Notes under the pieces: generated by a model
The model's input: the letters and a program-made list of their open reading frames with translations, nothing else
Database searches by the model: none
Told to the model about the DNA's origin: nothing
Translations under genes and position numbers: made by a program
NCBI RefSeq assembly: GCF_012844305.1
Contig: NZ_JABANE010000001.1
Coordinates: 62,001 to 126,000, forward strand
Source of the DNA: Flammeovirga aprica JL-4
GTDB taxonomy: Bacteria; Bacteroidota; Bacteroidia; Cytophagales; Flammeovirgaceae
Length of the DNA: 64,000 nt
Direction of reading: 5' to 3'
In this document: positions 35,889 to 45,866 of the stretch, one piece after another
Layout of the letters: every line of letters begins with the position of its first letter
Position numbering within the stretch: the first letter of the stretch is position 1

Positions 35889-35918
35889 ATTTATAACGTT
35901 TTCTAAACAATTGGAGCA

Positions 35919-36035
35919 ATGAAAGTCAAAGCTTCTATCAAAAAACGCAGTGCGGACGATAAGATCATCCGCCGCAAAGGCAAATTGTACGTTATCAACA
36001 AGAAAAACCCTAGACATAAACAACGTCAAGGTTAA
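35919..36035 (+). CDS. rpmJ: 50S ribosomal protein L36, zinc-free form
   Basis: This 38-residue protein begins [20 protein letters not shown] and ends [11 protein letters not shown]. It matches L36 over its full length. The three cysteines of the zinc form are replaced (the CxxC by SADD, and the third by an Asn-Lys context), while the final His remains. It lies between infA and rpsM, as usual. Confidence 0.97.
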   Translation: MKVKASIKKRSADDKIIRRKGKLYVINKKNPRHKQRQG

Positions 36036-36096
36036 TTCTTAGTACAATAAGCGATAGTTAAATTTAGTTTTACAAAGTAACCGTTCACAGTAAAAC

Positions 36097-36465
36097 ATGG
36101 CACGTATTGCAGGTGTTGACATCCCAAATAACAAGAGAGGTGTAATTGCATTAACTTACATCTTCGGAATTGGTAGATCGTCAGCGGCAGATATCCTTGC
36201 TGAAGCAGAAGTAAGCCAGGATAAAAAAGTTCAAGATTGGACTGACGAAGAATCACAAAAGATTCGTGAGCTTATTACAGAAGGTCACAAAATCGAAGGT
36301 GAGTTAAAATCAGAAATTCAATTAAACATCAAGCGTTTAATGGATATCGGATGTTACAGAGGTCTTCGTCACAGAAGAGGTTTGCCAGTTCGTGGTCAAC
36401 ATACCAAGAACAACTCACGTACTCGTAAGGGTAAGCGTAAGACAGTTGCAAACAAGAAGAAATAA
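36097..36465 (+). CDS. rpsM: 30S ribosomal protein S13
   Basis: This 122-residue protein has [34 protein letters not shown] and the signature region [20 protein letters not shown], ending in a basic tail. It contacts the P-site tRNA and the head-body bridges. It is full length. Confidence 0.98.
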   Translation: MARIAGVDIPNNKRGVIALTYIFGIGRSSAADILAEAEVSQDKKVQDWTDEESQKIRELITEGHKIEGELKSEIQLNIKRLMDIGCYRGLRHRRGLPVRGQHTKNNSRTRKGKRKTVANKKK

Positions 36466-36501
36466 TTTAGTTTTTAGCGCTTAAGCTGAACAATAAGAAT
36501 T

Positions 36502-36897
36502 ATGGCTCAAAGAAGAAAAAACGAAAAAGCGAAGAAAAGAGTAGTTAATGTTACTCAGGAGGGAGAAGTGCACATCAAAGCTTCTTTTAACAACATTATC
36601 ATCTCTTTCACCAACAAAGAAGGACAAGTGATTTCTTGGTCTTCAGCTGGTAAAATGGGCTTCAGAGGCTCAAAGAAAAACACTCCTTACGCTGCACAAC
36701 AAGCGTCATCAGATGCTGCTAAAGTAGCTTATGACTTAGGTATGCGTAAAGCAGAGGTTTTTGTTAAAGGTCCAGGATCAGGTCGTGAAGCGGCTATCCG
36801 TACCGTACAAAATTCAGGTATCGAAGTAACAATCATCAAAGATGTTACTCCTCTACCTCACAACGGTTGTCGTCCTCCAAAAAGAAGAAGAGTCTGA
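36502..36897 (+). CDS. rpsK: 30S ribosomal protein S11
   Basis: This 131-residue protein has [40 protein letters not shown] and [20 protein letters not shown], ending PPKRRRV. It forms part of the mRNA exit site. Length and position after rpsM are standard. Confidence 0.98.
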   Translation: MAQRRKNEKAKKRVVNVTQEGEVHIKASFNNIIISFTNKEGQVISWSSAGKMGFRGSKKNTPYAAQQASSDAAKVAYDLGMRKAEVFVKGPGSGREAAIRTVQNSGIEVTIIKDVTPLPHNGCRPPKRRRV

Positions 36898-36905
36898 TAC
36901 GACCT

Positions 36906-36983
36906 TCTCAACTTTTTGAGATTGCAACTATTGAGTGTGTTAAAACATTATTTGTAAGGTCTGTCGTCTTAAGCCACGGCAGA
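36906..36983 (+). promoter_or_regulatory. Two hairpins in the rpsK-rpsD spacer
   Basis: TCTCAA-CTTT-TTGAGA (36906-36921) and TCTGTCGT-CTTAAGCC-ACGGCAGA (36960-36983, one G-U pair) lie in a 145-bp spacer between rpsK and rpsD. Neither has a T-run. In E. coli, S4 represses this operon through an RNA structure, although at another position. A regulatory role here is conjecture. Confidence 0.35.
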
Positions 36984-37042
36984 GATCATTGACACCTCCT
37001 GAATTTAAATTATTATAGACACTCCTAAAATTCTAGAGAAAA

Positions 37043-37648
37043 ATGGCTAGATATACAGGGCCTACGTCGAAGATTGCTAGAAAGTTTAATGATCCAATCT
37101 TCGGGGCATGCAAGGAACTTAAGAAAAAGGCGTATCCTCCAGGACAGCACGGTAAAAACAGACGTCGTAAGCAGTCTGAATATGCTATCCAGCTTGCTGC
37201 TAAGCAGAAAGCTAAATACACTTACGGTGTATTAGAGCGTCAGTTCCGCAACGTTTTCGAAAAAGCTGCCAATAAATCAGGCATCACAGGTACTAACTTG
37301 CTTCAATTGTTAGAAGCTAGATTAGACAACACAGTATACCGTTTAGGATTAGCTCCTACTCGTCGTGCTGCTCGTCAGTTAGTATCACACAAACACATTA
37401 CTGTGAACGGTAAAGTAGTGAATATTCCTTCATATACTTTGAAGTTTGGTGACGTGATTGGTGTTCGTGCTAAGTCACAAACAAACAAAGTGATTAAGGA
37501 AGCAACTTCTGGTAAGCAACGTACTGCTTATTCTTGGTTAGAATATAATGCTGAGGATATGACAGGTAGATTCGTTCAATTCCCAGAACGTGATGAAATT
37601 CCTGAACAAATTCAAGAGCAACTTATCGTCGAGTTGTACTCTAAGTAA
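37043..37648 (+). CDS. rpsD: 30S ribosomal protein S4
   Basis: This 201-residue protein begins [20 protein letters not shown]. It has [20 protein letters not shown] in the zinc-free form, with a single Cys, and an S4 RNA-binding domain ([20 protein letters not shown], then [20 protein letters not shown]). It is full length. S4 is a primary 16S rRNA binder and fidelity protein. Confidence 0.98.
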   Translation: MARYTGPTSKIARKFNDPIFGACKELKKKAYPPGQHGKNRRRKQSEYAIQLAAKQKAKYTYGVLERQFRNVFEKAANKSGITGTNLLQLLEARLDNTVYRLGLAPTRRAARQLVSHKHITVNGKVVNIPSYTLKFGDVIGVRAKSQTNKVIKEATSGKQRTAYSWLEYNAEDMTGRFVQFPERDEIPEQIQEQLIVELYSK

Positions 37649-37662
37649 TATAGATCTTTGGA

Positions 37663-37706
37663 AAAAGCTTCTAAGAAGATTATCTTTAATTTTCTTAGGA
37701 GCTTTT
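37663..37706 (+). terminator. Attenuator-like hairpin between rpsD and rpoA
   Basis: AAAAGCTTCTAAGAA (37663-37677) pairs with TTCTTAGGAGCTTTT (37692-37706) over 15 bp with one G-U pair. The stem ends in TTTT followed by CG, so the T-run is short. Partial termination before rpoA is plausible. Confidence 0.6.
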
Positions 37707-37748
37707 CGTATGAGCTCTTATTAAATTTATTAAAACCACAACTTTTAT

Positions 37749-38744
37749 ATGTCCATTCTTGCTTTCCAAAAACCTGATAAGGTGGCAATGGAAAAGGCTG
37801 ATGATTTTAACGGTCTTTTCGAATTCAAACCACTAGAAAGAGGTTACGGTTTAACAATAGGTAACGCGCTTAGACGTATATTACTTTCATCACTTGAAGG
37901 GTATGCTATTGTAGGAATTAAGTTTCCAAATGTTCTTCATGAGTATTCTACAATCGATGGTGTTGTGGAGGACGTGACTGAGATTATTTTGAACTTGAAA
38001 AAAGTTCGATTTAAGGCTGTAAGTGAAAACCCTTCACAAAAAATCAGTGTAAATCTTAGTGGCAAAAGCGAATTTAAGGCTGGAGATATTGCTCAGTTTA
38101 CTGAGGAGTACGAAATCTTAAACCCCGATTTTGTGATTTGTCATCTTGACGAAAGTGTAAACTTACAAGTGGAGTTTACTATTCACAACGGAAGAGGTTA
38201 CCTATCTGCAGACGACCAAACAGAAAGCGAAGCTGACGATATTATAGGTTTTATTCCAATTGACGCTATTTTTACGCCAATCAAAAATGTTCAGTACAGA
38301 GTAGAAGATCTGAGAGTTGATGACCGTACTGACTTTGAAAAATTAGTGATTGAAGTAGAATCTGACGGTTCAATTCATCCTGAAGAAGCGTTAAAAGGAG
38401 CTGCCAATATCCTGATTCAACATTTCATGTTGTTCTCAGACAAAAACATGATTATGGACGATCCTACAGATGGAAGTGCAGTAGAAATTGATGACGAATA
38501 CTTAAGAATGCGTAAGCTACTTAAAACGTCATTATCTGACCTTGAATTATCTGTACGTGCATATAACTGTTTGAAGGCTGCTGATGTGAAAACATTAGGT
38601 GATTTAGCCTCTTTAGAAATTTCTGATATGATGAAGTTTAGAAACTTCGGTAAGAAATCTCTTACTGAGTTGGAAACTTTGATGTCTGACAGAAATTTAT
38701 CATTCGGAATGGATGTATCTAAGTACCGTTTGGACGAAGATTAA
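37749..38744 (+). CDS. rpoA: DNA-directed RNA polymerase subunit alpha
   Basis: This 331-residue protein starts at ATG 37749. Its N-terminal domain dimerises and holds beta/beta-prime (FKPLERGYGLTIGNALRRIL, then LLSSLEGYAIVGIKF and IDGVVEDVTEIILNLKKVRF). An acidic linker lies around residue 235-245. The C-terminal domain binds UP DNA and activators (VRAYNCLKAADVKTLGDLAS, then MMKFRNFGKKSLTELETL). It is complete. Confidence 0.98.
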   Translation: MSILAFQKPDKVAMEKADDFNGLFEFKPLERGYGLTIGNALRRILLSSLEGYAIVGIKFPNVLHEYSTIDGVVEDVTEIILNLKKVRFKAVSENPSQKISVNLSGKSEFKAGDIAQFTEEYEILNPDFVICHLDESVNLQVEFTIHNGRGYLSADDQTESEADDIIGFIPIDAIFTPIKNVQYRVEDLRVDDRTDFEKLVIEVESDGSIHPEEALKGAANILIQHFMLFSDKNMIMDDPTDGSAVEIDDEYLRMRKLLKTSLSDLELSVRAYNCLKAADVKTLGDLASLEISDMMKFRNFGKKSLTELETLMSDRNLSFGMDVSKYRLDED

Positions 38745-38900
38745 TCTTTTCTGATAGGAAGTTGTTCCTTGGACACGGCAATTTCTGAAATCACCGGTAA
38801 AAATTAAGCTACGGCTTAGTTGATACTTACAAGTCCTAAAAATTATTTTTAAAATTTGGTGAAGTTCCTAATACGGCTTTATCATTCATTAAGGTGAAAA

Positions 38901-39371
38901 ATGAGACACGGTAAAAAATTCAACCACTTAGGTAGACAAAAGAAGCACAGAGAGCTAATGTTAGCTAACATGGCTTGTTCATTAATCGAGCACAAGCGTG
39001 TATTTACTACTGTTGCTAAAGCGAAAGCTCTTCGTACTTACATCGAGCCATTAGTAACTAAGTCTAAAAACGATACAATGCACTCTCGTCGTGTAGTATT
39101 CTCTTACTTAAGAGACAAAGAAGCTACTACTGAGCTTTACACTACAGTTCGTGATGCTGTTATCAACCGTCCAGGTGGTTATACTCGTATCATCAAAACA
39201 GGTCGTCGTTTAGGTGACGGTGCTGAGATGGCAATGATCGAGTTTGTAGACTTCAACGATATCTACAACGTGAAAGAGACGAAAACAAAAACTCGTCGTT
39301 CAAGAAAGAAAACAACAACTTCTATCGAGCCAAAGACAGAAGCTGAAAACAATAACGAATCAGCAGAGTAA
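38901..39371 (+). CDS. rplQ: 50S ribosomal protein L17
   Basis: This 156-residue protein begins [20 protein letters not shown], with [20 protein letters not shown] and the C-terminal core [20 protein letters not shown] and [11 protein letters not shown] charged C-terminal extension ([15 protein letters not shown]) follows, as is common in this phylum. It closes the alpha operon and is followed by a terminator. Confidence 0.98.
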   Translation: MRHGKKFNHLGRQKKHRELMLANMACSLIEHKRVFTTVAKAKALRTYIEPLVTKSKNDTMHSRRVVFSYLRDKEATTELYTTVRDAVINRPGGYTRIIKTGRRLGDGAEMAMIEFVDFNDIYNVKETKTKTRRSRKKTTTSIEPKTEAENNNESAE

Positions 39372-39397
39372 TCTGATGAGGGTTTATTAATATAAAT

Positions 39398-39430
39398 AGG
39401 GAAATAGTTCTTGTAACTGTTTCCCTTTTT
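39398..39430 (+). terminator. Terminator of the ribosomal protein operon
   Basis: AGGGAAATAGTT and AACTGTTTCCCT pair over 12 bp, including one G-U pair, with loop CTTGT. An eight-base T-run follows. It lies 26 bp past the rplQ stop. Confidence 0.9.
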
Positions 39431-39612
39431 TTTAGGTCCAAGTATTTTTAACATGAAGTATTGATTCAGAAATATGCTTCGCATTTAGTTCTGATGATCT
39501 ACTTTACTTCCCAAGCTTTCGAATTACCTTAAAAAATGTTTTTCAGAAGTGCCTTATTAAGAAAATGTTAACATACTTAAAAGTAAACAATTCGTTTATT
39601 CCTATTTTTTTT

Positions 39613-39620
39613 TAAATTTG
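39613..39620 (+). promoter_or_regulatory. Promoter box of carA
   Basis: TAAATTTG matches TAnnTTTG and is followed by CAC; it sits 33 bp before the carA start. No clear TTG is seen at -33. The 39431-39612 stretch shows nothing else. Confidence 0.5.
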
Positions 39621-39653
39621 CACAATCTAAGTTCAATAAGACTGTAATAATCA

Positions 39654-40748
39654 ATGGAGAAGAAGACTGCGATACTAATGCTACAAGATGGCACAACCTA
39701 CAAAGGTACTGCTATTGGTGCAATTGGTACCACTACTGGAGAAATTTGTTTTAATACTAGTATGACAGGCTACCAAGAGATCTACACAGATCCATCATAC
39801 TACGGACAAATTATTGTAAACACTGTTTCTCATATTGGAAACTATGGAACAGTTCACAATGAGAATGAATCCTCTAAACCTCAAATTAATGGTCTTGTTG
39901 TAAAAAGCTTTTCGAGTGTTGTTTCAAGACTCACAGCAGAAGGGTCATTGCAAGATTACCTAGAAACTGCAAATTTAGTGGGTATTTCAGATATCGACAC
40001 TAGAGAGCTTGTAAAGCACATCCGTACACAAGGGGCAATGAATGCTATCATTACTTCGGAGATTGAGGACTTGAAAGAGATCAAAAAACGTTTGGAAGAA
40101 ACTCCAAATATGGATGGTCTTGAGTTGTCATCTGAAGTATGTACAAAAGAACCTTACTTTGTAGGTGATCCTCACGCGGCTGTAAAAGTTGCTGTATTGG
40201 ATCTTGGCGTTAAGAAGTCTATCTTAACAAACTTCACTGAAAGAGGTATGTTATGTAAAGTATTCCCTTCAAACACTACTTTCGAACAAATGAAGCAGTG
40301 GAAGCCTGATGGGTACTTCTTGTCAAACGGACCTGGTGATCCGGGTGCAATGGATTATGCAGTAGAAACTGCAAAAGCAATTTTAGAAGCAGATAAGCCA
40401 TTATTCGGAATCTGTTTAGGTCATCAGATTATTTCAAGAGCTGTAGGTCTTGAAACATACAAGATGCACCATGGTCACAGAGGTGCAAACCACCCAGTGA
40501 AAAACCTAGTTTCAGGAAGATCTGAGGTGACTTCACAAAACCACGGTTTTGCTGTGAAAATGGAAAGCATTGAAAACAATGAATCTGTTGAATTGACACA
40601 CAAAAACTTAAACGATGAAACTGTAGAAGGTATCAAAGTGAATGGTAAGAAGGCGTTCTCGGTACAATATCACCCAGAAGCTTCACCAGGACCAAATGAT
40701 TCAAGATATCTTTTCACTAGATTCTTAGAACTTATTCAAGATAATTAA
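39654..40748 (+). CDS. carA: Carbamoyl-phosphate synthase small subunit
   Basis: This 364-residue glutamine amidotransferase subunit supplies ammonia to CarB for arginine and pyrimidine synthesis. The N-terminal CarA domain shows LQDGTTYKGTAIG, GEICFNTSMTGYQEIYTDPS and YGQIIVNTVSHIGNYG. The class I amidotransferase domain has the nucleophile Cys254 in LFGICLGHQI and His340/Glu342 in QYHPEASPGP. It is complete, but carB is not adjacent. Confidence 0.97.
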   Translation: MEKKTAILMLQDGTTYKGTAIGAIGTTTGEICFNTSMTGYQEIYTDPSYYGQIIVNTVSHIGNYGTVHNENESSKPQINGLVVKSFSSVVSRLTAEGSLQDYLETANLVGISDIDTRELVKHIRTQGAMNAIITSEIEDLKEIKKRLEETPNMDGLELSSEVCTKEPYFVGDPHAAVKVAVLDLGVKKSILTNFTERGMLCKVFPSNTTFEQMKQWKPDGYFLSNGPGDPGAMDYAVETAKAILEADKPLFGICLGHQIISRAVGLETYKMHHGHRGANHPVKNLVSGRSEVTSQNHGFAVKMESIENNESVELTHKNLNDETVEGIKVNGKKAFSVQYHPEASPGPNDSRYLFTRFLELIQDN

Positions 40749-40772
40749 TTCAGTTTCTGAATATATATTTAC

Positions 40773-40803
40773 AAAGTCCAATTAGTATTTCTAATTGGAC
40801 TTT
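40773..40803 (+). terminator. Terminator of carA
   Basis: AAAGTCCAATTAG and CTAATTGGACTTT form a 13-bp perfect stem with loop TATTT, followed by a T-run. It lies 24 bp beyond the carA stop. Confidence 0.92.
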
Positions 40804-40951
40804 TTTAATTTGTGTAAAAAACATTTATTGTATACTTTTTGTATAAATAAGTGGCGTTGAGTTCAATTTGTGTTTTGATACTTAAAACGTTATATCATTA
40901 TTCTATCTGATCAAGACTACCTATTCTGATCAATCAATATACTTTTAACTG

Positions 40952-43900
40952 ATGACTTTTTCCTCTTTTATAAAATATATATCTGCTTATTTTCTGCTCA
41001 TTATTTTTACTAATGTGTTGACAACTTCTGTATTTGCTCAAAGTGGCCCATTGAGTACAGGACAAATCTTCAAATTGAAAATAGATAAAAATGGTGTTTA
41101 TAAAATAGATAAGAGTTTGCTTGACGAGCTTGGAGTGTCAACCTCCGGTTTGAATACTAATAATATTGCTGTTTTTGGTTTTGGTAATGGTATGTTGCCT
41201 CAGGAAAACGCACAAGAAAGACCAAGTTCTTTAACGGAGGTACCTCTTTTGTTTGTAGGGGGCAATGCAGAAAGTTTTCAGGATTCAGATTATTTCCTGT
41301 TTTATGCAGAGGGAGCAGATAAAGTCTACTATAATTCAGAAAATCAGTTTATTGATTATGAATTGAACTTATATGATGTTGCTAACTATTACTTTTTAAG
41401 AGTTGGAGTTCCTAGAACTAAAAACATAGGAACTGAAAATGCTTCTATTCAAAATCCAGATGTTTTCACTTCTCTAATACAAGTCTATCATCATGAATCA
41501 GAAGAAGTAACAGCATTAAGTGAACCTTCGGGACGTTTTTGGTTTGGAGAAAATCTTTCGAGTACAAATACAGCAACTGTAAATATCAATGTCAATCCAT
41601 CTACAAATGCTTTGAGATTAAAGGCAGGTGTGATGGCAAAGTCAAGAGCAGAAAGTACATTTTCATATCAAGTCAATGGGACTGATTTTGGATCTTTTAA
41701 TGTTAGAAGTGCCAGTGATTTTAATAACTATCGATATGGCCGACAAGGTTATATGGAAAGCAATTTATTTGCAGAGAAAAGCATAAATATTTCATCTAGT
41801 TCTTTGGCTGTGAGTGTCAACTTTAGTAAGCCACAGAGTGATTCAGAAGGTTATATTGATTATTTGACATTCAACGCTAAAAGCAGTGTATCAAAAGATA
41901 AAGAAAATCTTATTTATCATGGAGTTTTCAGTGAGAACAGCGACGGAGGAGATTTGTCAACTTCGCTGAGTTTTGATTATGTATGGGACATTACAGATCC
42001 TTCTAATGTAAAACGTATTTCGAAACAGTCAAATAAATATACTGTAAGCAAAACAAAGGATTATTTTTCACTGCTGTTTTTTGATGCAGGCGATATACTA
42101 AAACCATCTTATGTAGGAACAGTTCCTAATCAAGATTTAAGAAGTTTACCCGTACCAGATCTTTTATTAATAACCTCTTCAGCATATAGCAGTTATGCTA
42201 ATAGTTTAGCTTCACATCGAACAGCTTATAGTGGTATCGATGTGAAAGTGATTAATGTGGAAACTGTTTACAATGAGTTTTCTTCAGGAAGACAAGATGT
42301 ATCAGCAGTTAGAGATTTTGCCCGTCATTTATATTTGAAGGATAATAAACTGAAATATATCTTACTTTTTGGTCAATGTTCTTATGATTATAAGGGTATC
42401 AGACAGGAAGGAAAGAGTCAAGTTCCTATTTATGAATCGAGAGATGTTTTAAAGAGAACAACTACATTCTCTTCAGATGATTATTTTGGTTTTATGGATG
42501 AAAATGAAGGTTTCTGGGGTGAAGAAGTAGATGGTAAAATAGATAATTATGATATGGAAGTGGGGGTAGGAAGATTACCTGCACGTACAGCTGATGAAGC
42601 GGAGATTTTAGTGAATAAAATTATTCATTATGATACGCTGAAATTGAATACGACCGGATGGAAAAAGAATATATTATTTGTAGCTGATGATGGTGATTCA
42701 AATACACATCAAGGTGACGCTAATGATTTGGCTGTTTATGTAGAGGAAACGTGTCCTAATTTTGTGTCACAACGCTTGTTCATAGATAATCAACCTAAAA
42801 TATCGACTCCTTCAGGAGCAAGGTCTCCAGAAACGAACGATTTATTGAGTTCTTGGATTGACAATGATGGAGTTCTGATTGTTAATTATAGTGGTCATGG
42901 ATCTATTACGCACTGGGCCGAAGAATCCATTTTTACACCTTCTATGGTTTCAGCTTTAAAAAATCCTGATCAAACTCCTTTATTCTTTACAGCTACTTGT
43001 GAGTTTGGCAGATATGATAATCCAGCAATTATGTCTGGAGCCGAAAGATTGTTATTTAAAGAAACAGGAGGAAGTATTGCACTGATGACAACTACAAGGC
43101 CTGTGTATGCTTCAAGTAATTTTACTATAAATGAAGCATTCTATAAAGCAGTTTTTAAGAAAGATGAAAATAATAATTACCGAGCATTAGGTGAGGTTTT
43201 TAGAGAGACAAAGAATAATAGTTTAAGAGGTGTAAACAATAGAAATTTTGCATTATTAAGTGATCCTTCAATGCAGCTTAATATCCCGAATATAGAAGCT
43301 TCGATTACTTCAATCAATGACGAGGAATTTACTGGTAATTACACTTTGAAAGCACTGGATAAAGTGAAAATTGGAGGTGAAATTAAGTCGGGTGGAGTCA
43401 GAGATACATCTTTTAATGGAGATATTTTTGTGACATTGTTTGAGAAGTCAACTGAATCTGAGACTAGAGGGAATAACGGGGCAGAAACCATATTTAAGTA
43501 TAATGAAAGAAAGTATCAACTTTTTAGAGGGGTTGCAGATGTTGTAAATGGTGAATATCAAATAGAGTTTGTCATTCCTAAAGATATACGATATGCTTTT
43601 GATGCCGCTAAGTTTCATTTATATGCTGTGAATAATAGTAATACTGAGGCTTTGGGCAGTAATGTGGAAGTAATGTTGGGAGGAACTTCGGATAACCCTA
43701 TAGTAGATACAACTCCTCCGGTAATAGATCTCTCTATTTATTCAGAGAAAAATAACAATGTAGTTTATCCTGATACCTATATTACAACTCAAATATCAGA
43801 TGATTTTGGCTTAAATATCTCGGGTATAGGAGCAGGACATGATGTGAAATTGATATTGAACGGAGAAGATTCAAGCTGGGTTTTGAATGATTATTTAGTT

Positions 43901-44353
43901 CCTGTAAAAGGAGAAAAAGCAACTTATTCATTAGTTTTTCCTTTGAAGAATTTACCAGAAGGAGAAAATTCATTGACATTAGAAGCTTGGGATGTAGCGA
44001 ACAACAGGAGTGAGCAGACGATTTCGTTTTTTGTCAGTCCTGTGTCAGAAATTACAATATCTAACTTTACTTTGTTTCCTAACCCAGCAGTGAATGATGT
44101 GGACATTCGATTCTCACATAATTTATTAGGACAGGATTTAGAAATTAAATCAAATATTATATCCATGAATGGCAACATTGTTGCTTCCAATGATTTTAGC
44201 ATAGAAAATTCCGAATCTGAAATTTTATTAACCTATCAAGGCTTGAAAACAAACTATAATCTTGTAGGAGGGATATATGTAGTTCAATTGATAATAGATT
44301 GTCCTGCTTTAGGAATAAAAACCTACCAAACTGCTAGGATTGTATTGAAATAA
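40952..44353 (+). CDS. porU: Type IX secretion system sortase PorU
   Basis: This 1133-residue C25-family protein acts at the cell surface. PorU removes the C-terminal domain of T9SS cargo and links the cargo to A-LPS in P. gingivalis. The signal peptide (about 1-30) ends TSVFAQS. The caspase-like domain has the catalytic His649 in VNYSGHGS and Cys683 in TATCEFGRYDNP. A C-terminal beta domain with LFPNPAVNDVDIRF and a GGIYVVQL ending resembles a T9SS CTD, as PorU homologues keep. The length fits the PorU family. It is followed by porV, its known partner in the attachment complex, which supports the name. Confidence 0.93.
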   Translation: MTFSSFIKYISAYFLLIIFTNVLTTSVFAQSGPLSTGQIFKLKIDKNGVYKIDKSLLDELGVSTSGLNTNNIAVFGFGNGMLPQENAQERPSSLTEVPLLFVGGNAESFQDSDYFLFYAEGADKVYYNSENQFIDYELNLYDVANYYFLRVGVPRTKNIGTENASIQNPDVFTSLIQVYHHESEEVTALSEPSGRFWFGENLSSTNTATVNINVNPSTNALRLKAGVMAKSRAESTFSYQVNGTDFGSFNVRSASDFNNYRYGRQGYMESNLFAEKSINISSSSLAVSVNFSKPQSDSEGYIDYLTFNAKSSVSKDKENLIYHGVFSENSDGGDLSTSLSFDYVWDITDPSNVKRISKQSNKYTVSKTKDYFSLLFFDAGDILKPSYVGTVPNQDLRSLPVPDLLLITSSAYSSYANSLASHRTAYSGIDVKVINVETVYNEFSSGRQDVSAVRDFARHLYLKDNKLKYILLFGQCSYDYKGIRQEGKSQVPIYESRDVLKRTTTFSSDDYFGFMDENEGFWGEEVDGKIDNYDMEVGVGRLPARTADEAEILVNKIIHYDTLKLNTTGWKKNILFVADDGDSNTHQGDANDLAVYVEETCPNFVSQRLFIDNQPKISTPSGARSPETNDLLSSWIDNDGVLIVNYSGHGSITHWAEESIFTPSMVSALKNPDQTPLFFTATCEFGRYDNPAIMSGAERLLFKETGGSIALMTTTRPVYASSNFTINEAFYKAVFKKDENNNYRALGEVFRETKNNSLRGVNNRNFALLSDPSMQLNIPNIEASITSINDEEFTGNYTLKALDKVKIGGEIKSGGVRDTSFNGDIFVTLFEKSTESETRGNNGAETIFKYNERKYQLFRGVADVVNGEYQIEFVIPKDIRYAFDAAKFHLYAVNNSNTEALGSNVEVMLGGTSDNPIVDTTPPVIDLSIYSEKNNNVVYPDTYITTQISDDFGLNISGIGAGHDVKLILNGEDSSWVLNDYLVPVKGEKATYSLVFPLKNLPEGENSLTLEAWDVANNRSEQTISFFVSPVSEITISNFTLFPNPAVNDVDIRFSHNLLGQDLEIKSNIISMNGNIVASNDFSIENSESEILLTYQGLKTNYNLVGGIYVVQLIIDCPALGIKTYQTARIVLK

Positions 44354-44502
44354 ACCTTGATTTCATTTTTTTTAATAAATCTTTAGTATCTTTAAGGGTT
44401 GTTAAAAATTGAATGCCTATAGTCTAACTTTTACACTTTCACACACCTTAGTCAATCTAAGGACATTTTTTTAAGACTTTTAGAAAAGTACATTGGATAA
44501 TT

Positions 44503-45750
44503 ATGAACAACAATAAATTCAAATCCCTATTCATCTTACTGATTATTTGCAGTAACTTTAGTTTAGTTTATGGCCAAAGTTCAGGTAGTCAATCTGTAAC
44601 TGTAGGGCAAGGCACAGATAGCAATCCTATTGTAACAGCCGTACCTTTTTTAACAATCGCACCAGAAGCTAGAGGTGCCGCAATGGGTGATATGGGTGTT
44701 GCTACCTCATCAGATGTGAACTCTGCACACTGGAACCCTTCAAAATATGCATTTATTGAGAACGATTATGGTGCATCACTTTCTTATAACCCTTGGTTAC
44801 AAAAGATTGTGGGTGATATGTCATTAAGTTATTTAGCTGGTTTCTTAAGGCTGAATGATAGACAGACAGTAGGTTTAAGTATGCGTTACTTTGACCTTGG
44901 TAGTATTGACTTTACAGATGGACAAGGTAATATTACTAGAAACTTTAATCCTAGAGAATACTCATTTGATGGTCATTTTGCGATGAAACTGTCTAACAGA
45001 TACAGTATGGCTGTCTCTGGTCGATACATTTACTCAAACTTAGCGGGTTCTATTTCTACTAATGCTATGGACAGTAAGCCTGGACATGCATTTGCAGCTG
45101 ATATTTCTGGTTACTGGGTGAATCCTGATGTGAAACTAGGAGCTTATGATGCCACATTTGCATGGGGTTGGAATATTTCGAACATTGGTACAAAAATGAA
45201 TTACTCGGAAGAATCTCAAGAGGATTTCTTGCCGACGAACTTACGTTTGGGTGCTACTTTAACAACTGAATTTGATCCCTACAATAAATTGACTTTTGGT
45301 GTTGATGTGAATAAATTATTAGTACCAACTCCTGAGTATGATGAGCAAGGTAACAGAATCAATAACTCTAATGTAGGTGTGTTAGAAGGTATGTGGTCTG
45401 GCTTGACACAAGCACCGGGTGGTTTCAGTGAGAAAATGAAGGAATTTATGTGGAGTGTTGGAGCTGAATACTGGTACAATGATCTATTCGCCGCTAGAGT
45501 AGGTTACTTCTATGAACACCCAGATAAAGGTGACAGACAATATATGCAGATGGGCTTAGGTATCAGATACCAAGTAGTAAGCTTAGACTTCTCTTACTTG
45601 TTGTCATTCAAGCGTAACAATCCATTAGAAGATACATTAAGATTCACTTTAGCATTCAACTTTGGTCAGTCTAAAATAGGCAAGAAAAAATCTAAAGGTA
45701 AGAATAGCAAAGGAAGCAGTACAGATACTTTAGACGCAGATGATATTTAG
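44503..45750 (+). CDS. porV: Type IX secretion system outer membrane protein PorV
   Basis: This 415-residue outer membrane beta-barrel of the FadL type has a signal peptide (1-25) ending SLVYGQS. Conserved parts are VPFLTIAPEARGAAMGDMGV, ATSSDVNSAHWNPSKYAF and repeated barrel strands rich in Gly, Tyr and Trp. It carries folded T9SS cargo from the SprA (Sov) translocon to PorU. The C-terminus ends in a basic Ser/Lys-rich tail (KIGKKKSKGKNSKGSST), probably exposed to one side of the membrane. It lies 149 bp after porU. Confidence 0.95.
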   Translation: MNNNKFKSLFILLIICSNFSLVYGQSSGSQSVTVGQGTDSNPIVTAVPFLTIAPEARGAAMGDMGVATSSDVNSAHWNPSKYAFIENDYGASLSYNPWLQKIVGDMSLSYLAGFLRLNDRQTVGLSMRYFDLGSIDFTDGQGNITRNFNPREYSFDGHFAMKLSNRYSMAVSGRYIYSNLAGSISTNAMDSKPGHAFAADISGYWVNPDVKLGAYDATFAWGWNISNIGTKMNYSEESQEDFLPTNLRLGATLTTEFDPYNKLTFGVDVNKLLVPTPEYDEQGNRINNSNVGVLEGMWSGLTQAPGGFSEKMKEFMWSVGAEYWYNDLFAARVGYFYEHPDKGDRQYMQMGLGIRYQVVSLDFSYLLSFKRNNPLEDTLRFTLAFNFGQSKIGKKKSKGKNSKGSSTDTLDADDI

Positions 45751-45810
45751 AAGATAATCATCATAATTGAAACTGATAATTATGAATTCATAATATAGTC
45801 TGTTAACTTA

Positions 45811-45847
45811 AAGTGAGATAATTTCTAGAAAATTATCTCACTTTTTT
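45811..45847 (+). terminator. Terminator of porV
   Basis: AAGTGAGATAATTT (45811-45824) and AAATTATCTCACTT (45830-45843) form a 14-bp perfect stem, followed by TTTT. It lies 60 bp past the porV stop. Confidence 0.9.
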
Positions 45848-45866
45848 ATTTCATTAAAGATAAGTT

